Numbered from the stretch's first letter, positions 11,398 to 22,112 are shown. The stretch is 64,000 nt of DNA from Eurosta solidaginis (GCF_040869045.1 NC_090319.1:262338897-262402896), one strand, 5' to 3'. The notes: generated by a model not told the origin, from the letters alone. Numbers and translations are program-made.

Positions 11398-11602
11398 TGG
11401 GTACGATGTCTGGCTTCTTCAGAGCCTATAACTGGTTTTCTAAGGGGATCGTCTTGAGTATGTTTGTTCCTACTCTATATCAAAAATAATCATGCGATAG
11501 CCTGACAGGAATAATATTTTCCACTTTTCCCGCTTCCTCAGAGAAAGATCTTGAGAATCACTTCTTATTGTGATATCAAGGCATTCCTTTGATTTATACA
11601 AA
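11398..11602. other. Spacer between LINE and SINE
   Basis: No feature seen. Confidence 0.5.
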
Positions 11603-11612
11603 TATATTATTT

Positions 11613-11974
11613 GGCGGCCACCGTGGTATGATGGTAGCGTGCTCCGCCTACCACACCGTATGCCCTGGGTTTACACCCCGGGCAAAGCAGCATCAAAATT
11701 TTAGAAATAAGGTTTTTCAATTAGAAGAAATTTTTTCTAAGCGGGGTCGCCCCTCGGCAGTGTTTGGCAAGTGCTCCGGGTGTATTTCTGCCATGAAAAG
11801 CTCTCAGTGAAAACTCATCTGCCTTGCAGATGCCGTTCGGAGTCGGCATACAACATGTATGTCCCGTCCGGCCAATTTGTAGGGAAAATCAAGAGGAGCA
11901 CCACGCAAATTGGAAGAGAAGCTCGGCCTTAGATCTCTTCGGAGGTTATCGCGCCTTACATTTATTTATTTATT
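11613..11974 (+). mobile_element. tRNA-derived SINE, best copy, with 10-bp TSD
   Basis: The head GGCGGCCACCGTGGTATGAT resembles a tRNA 5' half with an A-box region, and GGGTTTACACCCC acts as the B box, so RNA polymerase III transcription is plausible. The body is unrelated to tRNA and the tail is (ATTT)n. Perfect flanking repeats TATATTATTT at 11603-11612 and 11975-11984 define the insertion. Target-primed insertion by a partner LINE is inferred; the partner is unknown. Copies also at 8345, 41640 and 57972. Least decayed copies are this one and 57972. Confidence 0.9.
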
Positions 11975-11984
11975 TATATTATTT

Positions 11985-12569
11985 GCTAACGTATAGTTAA
12001 AAAGAGACTCACCTCGTGCCTGATGCTAAATCACGCCCGCCTGGCGTTGATTGTTGTATGCTGGTGGTTGCCTGTTCGGCAGCTGTTTCCCATCGACCCT
12101 TAATTTGAATATTCGGATATTGCAGCCTTTAACTGTGCAAGAGGTTCATAACATTCGGTTTCATTTTAGGCAAACAAATACGTTCTGGCGGTCTCCGGTA
12201 TCTCCGAACTGAACCTGTGATAACCATATAGCTCGTTAGATTTGTACGCAGGACAATGTTGTTTCTCCAGGGCAGGTATATTTCTCAACAAGGTGTTCCA
12301 AGGACATGTCAAATATTCGCTCCTAAATGCAGCTCATTACTGCATGAAGCTGCTTTCCGCTATTGCTCTCAGCGTATACCGGATCACTGCTTTTGATTGA
12401 TATTTACGGTGCTTTTTTTGTTGTATTTATTTCCCTAACTTTACTCTTTATGGTCTCAACACTTCTAATTGATTTCTACTGCTTGCTAAAAATCATCCAG
12501 CTTGTTTATTTTGATTATGGATTAAGTGACAGTGGGCATGTAAGGTTTATACTGAAACAAATTTCATAA
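11985..12569. other. No gene seen
   Basis: No recognised domain. A 68-codon frame (12363-12569) is hydrophobic but short and unsupported; it lies immediately upstream of the LINE endonuclease and might be LINE 5' sequence. Confidence 0.4.
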
Positions 12570-13540
12570 GAATATGCATTTAATATATGTCACCTAAACA
12601 CTCGTAGTCTTTCAGTCGAAAAATTAGATTATCTTTCTTATGTATTTTCTGAGCAAAATATTGACTTAATTTTCATCATTGAGACTTGGTTTAGATCCAG
12701 CGTTGATGATCGGTCATACTCAATTAATGACTATGTACTATGTATTACCAAAGAGAATAAATAAATAAGAGCCACAAGTCTGCTACGAGTGGCGAGTAAC
12801 TCGCTGGAAATCAAAAAAATGTATGTTTAATGTTTTCGGTGAGGAACATTTTTAATTGTCTCGCATTTATCCATGCTGTGTAGGCACCTTATGCAAATGT
12901 TATTTTTGGAAAGGGAATTAATTAATTAATTAAGTTGGAAAAATAAACACAAATACCCCACGAAATGTATAGAAGATATTTATGCGCATCTCGCCAAAAA
13001 AAAATCTGGGAGTACCCTAACGAATAACATTACGCAAAGTAACGAGTGACGTCTATTATTATATTTATCCTCTTTGGTATTACTGCGAAATGACAGAAAA
13101 TGCAATATTCGTGGTGGTGGAGTTGCAATTTATTGCAGAGACGTCTTAAACCCACAGATAGTTTATTGTTCAGATGATGCAAGTGTGGTTGAATATATTT
13201 TTATTGAAATATGCGAAACGAACAAAATGCTTCGTGGTGTGTTTTTATAACCCGAGTAAGACTAACTTGGATTTGGCAGATTTACTTAAGAAAATTTCTG
13301 AATTTACAGTTAAATATCAACATGTTGTCATCTGCGAGGATATTAGTGTTGATCTTCTTATTAACGGATTCCCGTATTAGAAATATTCTATGTAATTTTC
13401 AGGCTTATGACTTGAACATTGTTAACCAGTACGCGACACGCTTTGCGCCGAATAGTAAACCTAGCTTGCTAGATCTTATATGCGTTAACAATACTAAGTT
13501 TATAAACTATGACCAAAATACCTTTGGAGGGTATCTCTGA
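12570..13540 (+). pseudogene. CR1/Jockey-type LINE endonuclease, copy 1, split by a MITE
   Basis: The N-terminal part (12570-12741) reads CHLNTRSLS...IDLIFIIETWF, the opening boxes of LINE apurinic-type endonucleases with the catalytic Glu in ETWF. After a 328-bp MITE the frame resumes with RGGGVAIYC, then VVICEDISVDLL, which corresponds to the GDxN box (copy 2 has VVICGDISVDLL), and SLLDLI near the C-terminus. The enzyme would nick target DNA to prime reverse transcription. Here the MITE, a frameshift near 13210, a stop at 13378 and the Gly-to-Glu change disable it. Confidence 0.8.
12749..13076. mobile_element. 328-bp MITE in the LINE endonuclease, TSD GTATTAC
   Basis: Ends CAAAGAGAATAAATA and TATTTATCCTCTTTG are inverted (14 of 15 match). 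GTATTAC flanks both ends (12742-12748, 13077-13083). Removing one TSD copy and the element nearly rejoins the endonuclease frame (one base off). The same right end and TSD copy are present at 23304/23305-23311, so the insertion predates the duplication. The superfamily cannot be fixed from a 7-bp TSD. Confidence 0.8.
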
Positions 13541-14550
13541 CCTTGAAATGATTTTCCTATCTGATGGTTTAAAATTGAATGCAATAGAGCACGACGTAGA
13601 ATTGACGTACAGAGATTTCAATCGCATAGGGTTAGAAGCAGTAAATGAAGAGGCCTCTCGTCTGGACGGGAATGGATGCCTTTCCATTTCTCAGTTAGAT
13701 GAAAAATGGAAATATTGTAATAATTTTGTCCACTACCTCTTCAATAGATTTGTACCCCTTAACACCATTAGAGTCCAAAGTAATAAAAAACCATGGTTTA
13801 CGAAGGAAATTTTAATTCTAATAAAAAAAACGGGGAAGAGCATACAGGGAATGGAAGATATCTCAGAGTAAAAACAACTGGGAAGCTTACCGCCTTTTGC
13901 GTCACCAAGCTACCCTGTGCATTCGGAATGATAAGAGAGCATACTTAAACACAAAGTTAAATAAAAATTTCCCTCCTAAATAATGAAAATCGACACTGAT
14001 GGTGGCACACCGTGAAACCGGTTTGTCTCGAAACCAAATTTGACAAGGGATAACGGAAAATCGTTCCCATATACATTTTTGGAAAAATTTTCCCTCGTTT
14101 TTTATTTAATTTTTCTATAACTAGCAGTAGTTTTCTATTCAATGGAAAATGGCCAATGTGGTCCCGGTCCCCAAAACTAGGTGTCCGAGTTCCTGCAATG
14201 AGTTTAAACCGATAAGTCTGTTGCCTTCTTTATCGAAGTTATATGAGAAGTTATTGGCAACGCAGATAATTGACCATATAAATACGAATAATTTGCTATC
14301 GGACGTCCAGTCGGGATTCAGTAGAGGGCACAGCTGGCATCATCTGTGTTAAAGATTCTTGAAGATATACGTCCTGCGTATGACAACAATGAACTCATTG
14401 TGTTAGTACTACTGGATTTCTTCTAAGCTTTTGATACGGTTGATCCCAAAATACTTCTTTTCAAGCTCGAAGCCAGCTATAACTTCAGCCCTTTTGCAAT
14501 CAAGTTAATGCGAAGTTATCTATCCGAGCGATTTCAACAGATTTAATGTG
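13509..14550 (+). pseudogene. CR1/Jockey-type LINE reverse transcriptase, 5' half, copy 1
   Basis: Translates to the same product as 25093-26420 in copy 2 up to the point of the next insertion. It covers the pre-RT linker (HDVELTYRDFNRIGLEAVNE), then a frameshift near 13860 and a deletion of about 285 bp near 14090 relative to copy 2. It resumes at MANVVPVPKT and PISLLPSLSKLYEKLLATQI (RT boxes 1-2) and ends in the LSERFQQ region. The box with catalytic Asp is damaged (a stop in the LDFF*AFDTVD string near 14420). Inactive. Confidence 0.8.
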
Positions 14551-16559
14551 TGTTACGTGGCTGACTGTTTGGGTGGCGAGGAGCGGCGGCAAGCAGGTAT
14601 GCTTGCGGGCCCAGGCTAGCTCGTCGTCTTGGGCGGGGTATTGCACCACCGACCTCACCCGCAGCCACATGAACAAAAAAAGGTTCATACCTGCATGTGT
14701 TTAGAAAGGAGAGGAAAAGCTGAAAAAGATAAAACAAACGTGAGGGGCAAAGTTAAGAGGGGGAAAAAGATGAAGGCCTGTCCTGTCAGGTGGAGTCTAC
14801 CCTCCTTCCGCAGTGCAACTTGCACCGCACCGTGGGCACTGTGCTGACTCCTATCTACTTACAGTGGCCCCAAACCTGACATCAGTCTGCCCGTCCGTCA
14901 ATAAGTCATTTTTCCCTATTACTCACCTTCACCTAACCTTGCCACGCGCAAGCGCAGCACCAACACCAAACCTAAAACTTTAGCCCTGCATTATTGAAAA
15001 ACCTATGTTTTCATCCATACATTCCTTATAATTTATTAACAATTCAGATATTTCCGAACCTCTACTCAGCTGTGTTTCAAACAATCAGTACAGATAACGA
15101 AAAGAAAAATGTATAGCTAAACTATGACTCCAAGAAAATTTAAATAGCCTGGATTTAATTTTTCAGTAATTCTCCCTAATACTAATGCCCGTATCCTTAC
15201 TATCGATTGGCTTAAATAAACAAAATTTACAAAGAATCCAAAAACTTAGTCTAAGCTAACTTATAACTAGAAATAATTCAAGTTCAATTTCAATTATAAA
15301 TTAGATATAGAAGCAGATATGAAATCCTGTAATTGCTTAAAAGTACAAATCCCACTTGGTTTCTGACCCACCCTAATATACCGCTGCTACTAGGGGTCAA
15401 TTCAAGATCCTATATATGCAGATATTCAAACGCTCGGAAGGTCGGCAAGCCAAAGCAAAAAAAAAAAAACATAAAACGCGAAAAAGGTGAAACCCTATTT
15501 CCTGACCTATTTCAATAATCAAAACAAATCCGAAATAAATTTTCTACAACGCAGAAGTAGGTCATCAAAGGAATAGAAAAAGTATGTAGGTGCAATTGTA
15601 TGTTTGAAAAAATTATTATGTATGCACATATATTATTTTGGTTTCTTTTGTCACCGCCAATTTCTCTTCTACTTTTGCAAGACTAGGAATTGCCTGGCAA
15701 TATATGTACATAAATACACACGTGCATATATACTCTTCCAAATTTTAAATATTATCACTCACCGTGTCACTCACTCCGTTGAAGGCGCCTGCATGAAGTT
15801 GAGCTCGCGAGCTGTAAAGAGAAAACACTCAAATCATATATGCTCAATGCACATACATTTATCCGGCACACCATTTTTTCTCAATACTCAGCCAGATCAC
15901 TCGCTTGTGATCTTGGACATTGAGTTAGTTAGTTTGACAAAGCGTCGATGACAATACCAAAATGCCTGTTACTGTGTACATTCCTATTCAAAAAAAAAAG
16001 TGGACTAGTTTTCTGGTTTCTTTCAGGGATGAGAGTGCATCGGAGACCCCAGAGACCCCACGGGAATTACAGAAAAAAATGTAGTAAGTGCCAAAACAAA
16101 AAAACAATTATTAAATTAAAGAAAATTTAGATGAACCGCATGGGTTCTTGCACGAGTGTGTGGGTGGAAGTATGGTAAAAAACAAAAATTGGAAAATGAA
16201 AGAAAGAAAAAAAAAACGAAAGTTTGCTAAAAACAATGCAAGTGCAAGAATTCTTCCAACAGGAATCAAAGCAAAACTTGTGAAAAATAGCAAAATGAAC
16301 GACAAAAAACTTGTCCATCCGTTTACAAATTTAATAATATCCCCTCTAGGAGTGACCGGCGCAACTCCTCTAAACCCGCCACGCGGTCATATTAATCCCT
16401 AGTTTATTAGAAACGGAACTCCCCTGCCTAACTTTGCGTCCTCCAGGCCTACCTGCACCCTTTGGTCCAAATAATAACACCTCTAATATGGGTATGTACA
16501 GATAAAAAGCAAGTAACAATATTTGTATAATACAAAGGTAAAAAAAAATGTATCTTGCG

Positions 16560-17260
16560 GCTTGTGTTGTTCCTCCAATCTGGTAGCAGATCCATTGATG
16601 TTGTGGTTGTTTTTGTTGGCCTAGTGCCGATTTTGTGGAAATGTTGGAGTGGTTGTAAAGGTTGTGTGTCGCCTATATGAAAATTTGTAATGGTTGTTGC
16701 TGGCCTTAAATTACTGATCCCGCCGTCCCAAAAAATCGTAGAAAAACGTTCATGCAGTTGTTGCCGCAAGTGGGAAGTGGTGTCCCTTAGTTGTCGGGAG
16801 TTGCCGCCGCTAGTGCCGCCTTTAGGCTTACCTTCTTGTTGCAGATGGTGTTGTTGTGATTGTTTTTGTTGTGGCGATATATCGCCGATATGAAGTATGT
16901 GGCCGCCAGAAGGAAAATGTGTAGTGGTTGTTGTTGGCGTTGCGCTTCCAATAAAAAAATGTTGTCAAAATGGTGTCTCTAAGGTGTTGTTGTTGGGTGT
17001 TTTGCCGTCGACTAAGAGGCCAAAAGGGTAGTGTTGTTGTTGTGGTGACAATATATTGCCGGTACCAAAACGTGTGGCCGCAGGTGGGAGTTGTTATTGC
17101 CAGTGGAAAAGGTGAAGTGCTTGTTGTTGGCGTTGCGCCGCTATTGACCAAATAAGGGAATGAACCGATTCGTTGCTGGTGAAAGCAAATGGTGTGCCGT
17201 TGAAAGGAAACGTGTGTTGCGTTGTTGTGGAGGCGGTGTGCCGTCGGAACGCTGTGCCCA
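16560..17260 (-). repeat. GTT/CAA-rich low-complexity region
   Basis: Many GTTGTTG runs interspersed with repeated words (TGTGGCCG.AG, GGCGTTGCGC, CGATATATCGCC). It opens frames of up to 188 codons on the minus strand rich in Thr/Gln/Asn. No domain is recognisable. It may be a decayed Gln/Asn-rich ORF of the host element, but that is not demonstrable. Confidence 0.5.
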
Positions 17261-17439
17261 GTGGATCCTTGCGTTGGCGAGGTGGCCTCGATCCTTGATT
17301 TCCCGGGCAGGTTTTCTGGTCCTCGTCTGGCACTTATCAGGGTACGCGCGTTAACTGGCGGCGCGCACAACAAAAACGATTTAAATCCGCGCACTTTACT
17401 TGCACTTTGTCACTTTCGCTGGGCACAGATAGAATAAAA

Positions 17440-17480
17440 CTTTTTCCGTTGCCTAACATTGTGCCCTTTTATAGCTACCG
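17440..17480 (-). promoter_or_regulatory. Candidate minus-strand promoter (TATA box and initiator)
   Basis: Minus strand reads GCTATAAAAGGGCACAATG (about 17459-17477). A perfect TATAAAA box lies inside a repeat element near its right end. Position and orientation would drive transcription leftward through the 14.5-18 kb insertion. Motif only; no expression evidence. Confidence 0.4.
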
Positions 17481-17682
17481 CCGTGGCAAGGAACGTTACC
17501 CAGAAACGGAAAATTCCTACCTATACATGCAAACTTTCTTTTCGGCTTTCTCGTATTTTCCATCTATACAATCAGGCAGTCATACACTCACACGCTTACC
17601 GCTCCATAAAACGAACACCTACACATATACATTTGGTTCGTGCCTTGACCGCTCACACTGATGCATTCACACGCTCATAGCC

Positions 17683-17746
17683 TTGCACAAATACACATCC
17701 ACATACATAATACCTTGCACAAATGCACATCCACATACATAATACC
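17683..17746. repeat. 32-bp direct tandem duplication
   Basis: Two adjacent copies of a CTTGCACAAAT(A/G)CACATCC...ATAATAC unit, one mismatch. Confidence 0.8.
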
Positions 17747-18040
17747 GAACAGAACAAACACATAGTTACATATCATTCGTCAAGGCTGCTAGGTTGTTAG
17801 CAACATGGTGAAATTTTACTTATTATAACAACATGATGTCAAGCGCAACATCTTATTTCCGTTGCAACATTGTGTTCACTGTAGGTACAATGTTGTCAAT
17901 GTTAATGTTATTATGTTAATATTATGTTAATGGCAACATTGCGGCTAAGGCTCGGACCTGGACACAAAACACATAAACACATAGACACATATACACGCTG
18001 TCACCCATTCAAGCCAGTATGTAGACAGGCTGTCGTTACA

Positions 18041-18815
18041 TGTGATAACCAAGTCTCTAGTTTAAAACCAATCACTTCTGGTATTCCACAGGGATCGATC
18101 CTAGGCCCAACATTGTTTACACTCTTCATCAACGACATAGTTACTTGTTGCCACAATGCCTCCATACATTTATATGCAGACGATACTCAAATATATATGT
18201 CTCGTCCTATCCGCCAATGACGTAAATAACCTTCCTGATATTATTCTCAATGGAGATGAAATAATTTTTCATGATGTGGTAACTAATTTAGGTTATAAAA
18301 TCAACTCTAAACTGACCTGTGTTGACCATATCAACCTTGTGGTAAGCAAGATATACATATAATATCCTGCGTATTTTATACAGAACTGCCCATTTGTTAC
18401 CACGAGACAATAAGATGAAACTGGTCAAAGCTCTAATAATTCAACAAATTGCAGCTGGCCTTTAACAATGTTGCCCGGTTTGTTTTTTTCTAAAAAGAAA
18501 TTCGATCACATATCTTCATATGCAATGCAGATTCTCGGATGCGATATTTATAATTTCCTAAAAATGCGAAATCTCTGTTTTTTGCATAAGCTAATACACT
18601 CACAAAAGCCGCCGTACTTATTTAAGAAACTGGGTTTCTGCCAATCTACACAGATTTTGAATCTATTAGTCCCGAATTTTAAGTACACTACGTCATCTAT
18701 AATGTCCTTTGTCAGTACAATCCGTCTATGGAACTCACTCCCATACGCGACTAAAGCTATTAGGAAAGCAGCATGCTTTAAGCAAGCAGTATTATCTTTT
18801 CTCAACCCTTAACTT
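18041..18815 (+). pseudogene. CR1/Jockey-type LINE reverse transcriptase, 3' half, copy 1
   Basis: Continues the LINE after the 3.49-kb insertion. Starts [20 protein letters not shown] (the GxPQG box, intact here), then LFINDI and [11 protein letters not shown] with both catalytic Asp of YADD. A deletion of about 100 bp then removes LSEDLSAR... present in copy 2. The thumb (VTNLGYKINSKLTCVDHI) and C-terminal MQILGCDIYNFLKMR region follow, with WNSLPYATKA near the end. Stops and frameshifts at about 18220, 18360 and 18465. Inactive, though it keeps residues that copy 2 has lost. Confidence 0.85.
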
Positions 18816-19221
18816 ACCTTTTAATTATACATTTTTATCCTTGTCACAAAAATTTAAACTGAGGATGTTTAATTGTTAAAGAAAAAGTTTATTATCTTTT
18901 TAACTTTTGTATTTACATTATATTAGATTATATTATGTTACTAGACGACCCGGCAGACGTTGTCCTGCCCTAAATTTGGCCTGTCTGCATACATTTTAAT
19001 AAGCTTTTTCCGTCTGAATCTGCCCTCCCCCCTCTTCACTTTTTCCTAATCCTTTTATTCACTCCTTCCTCAGTCTTTTTCGCTTCATCTATCTCTGTGT
19101 TTGTCTCATTCTATCTCTTTCTCAATATCCTTCTCCTTATCTCTTTTCTCTTCTCTCAATTTCTTCTTATTCTTCTGCATCCCTTATTGTCTGTCCCAGA
19201 GGGTGGTATGTATTTTTTTCC

Positions 19222-19290
19222 AGTCCCAGTCCCAGTCCCACTCCGAGTCTCAGTCCCAGTTCTAGTCCTAATCCCAGTCCCAGTCCGTCT
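19222..19290 (+). repeat. Degenerate (CAGTCC)n hexanucleotide repeat
   Basis: About ten imperfect CAGTCC/CAGTTC units; lies just before the 129-bp array. Confidence 0.85.
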
Positions 19291-19299
19291 CGGGATAAT

Positions 19300-19925
19300 A
19301 TATTACTCTGTACTAAAGCACTCATCAACAGCTTTCATTTGATATCCATATTCTATAAACACATTCTTAGGGTACCCGGGTCCACGAGTGACCCCAAGTC
19401 ACTCAGGGGTATGAAAATTACCCTCTACTAAAGCACTCATCGACAGCTTTCATTTGATATCCATATTCTATAAACACATTCTTAGGGTACCCGGGTCCAC
19501 GTTTTTGCCTATATCTCGAGACCCTAGTCACCCAGGGGTATGAAAATTACCCTCTACTCAAGCACTCATCAACAGCTTTCATTTGATATCAATATTCTAT
19601 AAACACATCCTAGGGGTACCCGGGTCCACGTTTTGGCCTATATCTCGAGACCTTAGTCACTCAGGGGTATGAAAATTACCCTCTACTAAAGCACTCATCA
19701 ACAGCTTTCATTTGATATCCATATTCTATAAACACATTCTTAAGGTACCCGGGTCCACGTTTTGGCCTATATTTCGAGACCCAAGTCACCCAGGGGTATG
19801 AAAATTACCCTCTACTAAAGCACCCATCAACAGCTTTCATTTGATATCAATATTCTATAAACACATCCTAGGGTTACCCGGGTCCACGTTTTGGCCTATA
19901 TCTCGAGACCCCAATCACCCAGTCA
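19300..19925 (+). repeat. Tandem array, about five 129-bp units
   Basis: The CTCATC(A/G)ACAGCTTTCATTT block starts at 19321, 19436, 19565, 19694 and (as CCCATC) 19823; spacing 115, 129, 129, 129. Each unit carries GGTACCCGGGTCCACG and, in most, TATATCTCGAGACC. The unit core resembles the 130-bp unit at 61.6-62.8 kb. Confidence 0.9.
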
Positions 19926-20050
19926 CCTATCCTATATTTCAAGTTAGATCAAAATACACACGGGGTGCAAAACAAATTCACAATCGGTTCAGTAGTTTAG
20001 GAGTCCATTGGCCTCAATTGTGTGACACGTGTTTTTTATATATTAGGTTA

Positions 20051-20150
20051 TATTACTCTAGTTTTATTTTTGATAATGTAATCCGATTGATGTACTATCT
20101 AAAAGACTATGTCTTACTTGTACAAAAAACTTAAATAAATAAATAAGTGT
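20051..20150 (+). other. LINE copy 1 3'UTR end with (AAAT)n tail
   Basis: Matches 27430-27530. Ends TTAAATAAATAAATAAGTG; then the common flank GACTGCATTG begins in both copies, fixing the LINE 3' border. Confidence 0.8.
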
Positions 20151-20273
20151 GACTGCATTGCGGACTTGTTAACGAAGGCAGTCTTACGGGTAGACAAACC
20201 CACTATTCTCAGTATTAGGTTTAATTTTCTTGACATATGCATGAAGATATCTTCGTATAGCTTTTGACAGGGT

Positions 20274-20690
20274 TCCTGTTGTTGTTGTTGTAGCGATAAG
20301 GTTGCTCCCCGAAGGCTTTGGGGACTGTTATCGATGTGATGGTCCTTTGCCGGATACAGATCCGGTACACTCCGGTACCACAACACCATTGAGGTGATAG
20401 CCCGACCATCTCGGGAAAGATTTATGTGGCCACATTAAACCTTCAGGTCATTCCCTCCCTCCCTACCCGCAAGTTGCATGAGGAGCTTGGGATCGCCAGA
20501 GCCTCGCCTGTTAGTTGAACAGGATTCGCCGCGGATAGGTGAGGTTGACAATTGGGTTTGTAGAAGCTATTTATTGCGCTGGCAACCTGAAGGGTTGCGC
20601 TACACAGCCCCTTGAATCTGGTATTTTAGTCGCCTCTTACGACAGGCATTCCTACCGCGGGTATATTCTAACCCGCTGGGATGACGCTTG
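20274..20690 (-). mobile_element. Dispersed repeat with (TTG)n end
   Basis: Absent from copy 2 of the duplication. Minus strand runs from CCCAGCGGGTTAGAATATAC to a (CAA)n tail (plus-strand TTGTTGTTGTTG at 20278). Sequence is GC-rich relative to flanks and has strings such as GTAAGAGGCGACTAAAATAC that I associate with an abundant fly repeat. Non-coding; probably a LINE UTR fragment or SINE. The left junction abuts GGTTCCTG as in copy 2, but the short replaced segment (32259-32310) makes the event more than a simple insertion. Confidence 0.5.
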
Positions 20691-20831
20691 GTTTGATTTG
20701 ATCACGGTATCCATCCTTTTTATCCTTTCTATTTACGCTACAAAAATTTGTCAGCCGAGCAAACCTCTTGTGACTGAATCATGGGTTGTCAGTGGTAATC
20801 AAGTAAGAAAGCATTTTATTAAGTTTTTCAG

Positions 20832-21005
20832 ATGACATACTCTTTTTCCAAGTTCCTACCTATTTCAACAAAATCAGGACGTTCTAAGGATGCCTTCATA
20901 CTGCACCCTAATGTTCATGTAGAAGCTGCAATGTCAGCCTCAGCTCGAAGAATTTGTGCTAACATCGCTGGCTTTAGCCAAGTGAATAGGTACATTTCAA
21001 CCCAG
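20832..21005 (+). CDS. Exon-like ORF of unknown function, copy 1
   Basis: A 58-codon open stretch starting MTYSFSKFLPISTKSGR and ending at STQ, bounded on the left by TTTTTCAG (a good splice acceptor) and on the right by CAG|GTAAAA (a good donor). The second copy (32436-32609) differs at few bases, two of them amino-acid changes (Ser to Ala, Ser to Arg). Just upstream, another frame reads VTESWV..., which in copy 2 continues ERC and vaguely recalls a BRCT W-x-x-x-C motif. I do not recognise the protein. It could be a captured host exon, an exon of a real gene, or chance. Recent duplication means identity is not evidence of selection. Confidence 0.25.
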
Positions 21006-21466
21006 GTAAAATAAAAATGTCTACCCTTATTAGGTATCTATTATGCGCGTGACCACATTAGACCGGGCAATAGCGCCTAGTTGCCCAAATAATGTTAATT
21101 CGGTACGTCTTGCGATACCAAATGAAAATGATGTTAATTCGGTAAGTCTTGCGACCAAGTTCCCCAAATGATATTAATTCGGTACATGGTCGCATGTGTA
21201 AATTACACTTGGTTACTATAAAAATAGGTCATCCTATAGAGAGAATTTACCAGAAAATTTACATATAAAGATAGGGTGGAGTTGCTAGTTCCCAATGTTT
21301 GGTGTGACAATTATTTAAATATCTTAAAAAATTTTTAAATAAAAAACCATATTTACGATTCTGTTGTGTGCAAATATTTAAGAAATTGTGTATTCTCTTG
21401 GTTATGTGTGAATTCTCTGTTGCCACATATAATAAATTTTCTGCATGTTTATCGCATCCTCTGGCG

Positions 21467-21930
21467 GAAACAAAAGAAGAACCGAATCGAATTCTAGACA
21501 CAAACCGGCAGTACCGGCACCACATATGAGTGACTACAAAATATTGCCGACTTAATGTTTCGGCGGAGGAATAACAGAATTCTTGTGTTTTGGCAGAGGA
21601 AACAAAATTCTTTATTATTATTTACCTCCGGCACCCTGTGCACGTTCAAGGTGCCACCTGTGAGTGACTAGAAAATATTGCCGATTGAAACTTTTCATGT
21701 GTATACATCACGGTTGCCACACCATGTTTTCATTTGGGAGCAAAATTCATCGAAAAAAGGACCAAATCCCAAAGATATAAACCAAATTTTTGTAGTTTTA
21801 ATTGGCTTACAAACATTTCGGCAATTCACGAATGTGTCGAATTCTTTTTAAAATCCTTGATTTCAGGTTGTGGTAAAGTACAACGTCACACACACTTTCA
21901 TTCTAACAAAAAGCCTTATATAGCATTTTC
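21467..21930. other. Spacer with an internal imperfect direct repeat
   Basis: Words CACCACATATGAGTGACTA..AAATATTGCCGA (21518-21551) recur as GCCACCTGTGAGTGACTAGAAAATATTGCCGA (21653-21686). Otherwise nothing recognisable. Confidence 0.5.
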
Positions 21931-22112
21931 AGGTCAAATGAAACTTTTTTCAAGTCAAATGAAACTTTTTTCATTTCAAATGAACCTTTTTTCATTTTAA
22001 ATGAAACCTTTTTCATTTTAAATGAAACTTTTTTCATTTTAAATGAAACTTTTTTAATTTTATAAGAAACTTTTTTCATTTCAAATGAAACTTTTTTCAA
22101 GTCAAATGAAAC
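21931..22112. repeat. 21-bp minisatellite, about nine units
   Basis: Unit AAATGAAACTTTTTTCATTT plus one base, with TCAAG and ATTTT variants. On the minus strand the 21-bp period yields a KKVSF(K/E)M heptapeptide frame, an artefact of the period being a multiple of three. The unit is itself near-palindromic (AAATGAAA/TTTCATTT). Confidence 0.9.

Larger units (their letters stand above)
14551..18040 (-). mobile_element. 3.49-kb TG...CA element inserted in the LINE, TSD TGTG
   Basis: It sits exactly where the LINE frame breaks. Ends are TGTTACG and CGTTACA, flanked by TGTG (14547-14550 and 18041-18044); copy 2 of the duplication gives the empty site (CAATGTGATAACC). TG...CA ends and a 4-bp TSD match LTR retrotransposons here, and a TATA-plus-initiator arrangement on the minus strand (17465-17475) would fit an LTR promoter. 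However I see no second LTR and no gag or pol domains, so it may be a degenerate or non-autonomous LTR element, or something else. Interior is partly GTT-rich. Confidence 0.65.
18941..20046 (+). mobile_element. Satellite-bearing element in LINE 3'UTR, TSD GTTA
   Basis: Begins CTAGACGACCCGGCAGACGT and ends TTTTATATATTAG. GTTA flanks both sides (18937-18940, 20047-20050). Copy 2 has the uninterrupted 3'UTR. Inside are a pyrimidine-rich stretch, a short (CAGTCC)n run, about five 129-bp repeats, and an end block with TCGGTTCAGTAGTTTAGGAG, a motif I know from widespread insect repeats. No ORF. Class unresolved. Confidence 0.7.
12874..21466 (+). repeat. Segmental duplication, copy 1
   Basis: Aligns in the same order and orientation with 23097-33114. 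The shared base sequence comprises the right part of a MITE, the LINE body, its (AAAT)n tail, and about 0.9 kb of non-LINE flank that includes the exon-like ORF. Because flank beyond the LINE tail matches too, the two LINE copies are not independent insertions; the locus was duplicated. Private insertions in this copy: 14551-18040, 18941-20046 and 20274-20690, plus an about 285-bp internal deletion near 14090. Confidence 0.85.

Noticed and set aside
16828..17394. 188-codon minus-strand ORF
   Set aside because: Thr/Asn/His-rich product of GTT-rich low-complexity DNA; alternative frames are just as open and no domain is visible.
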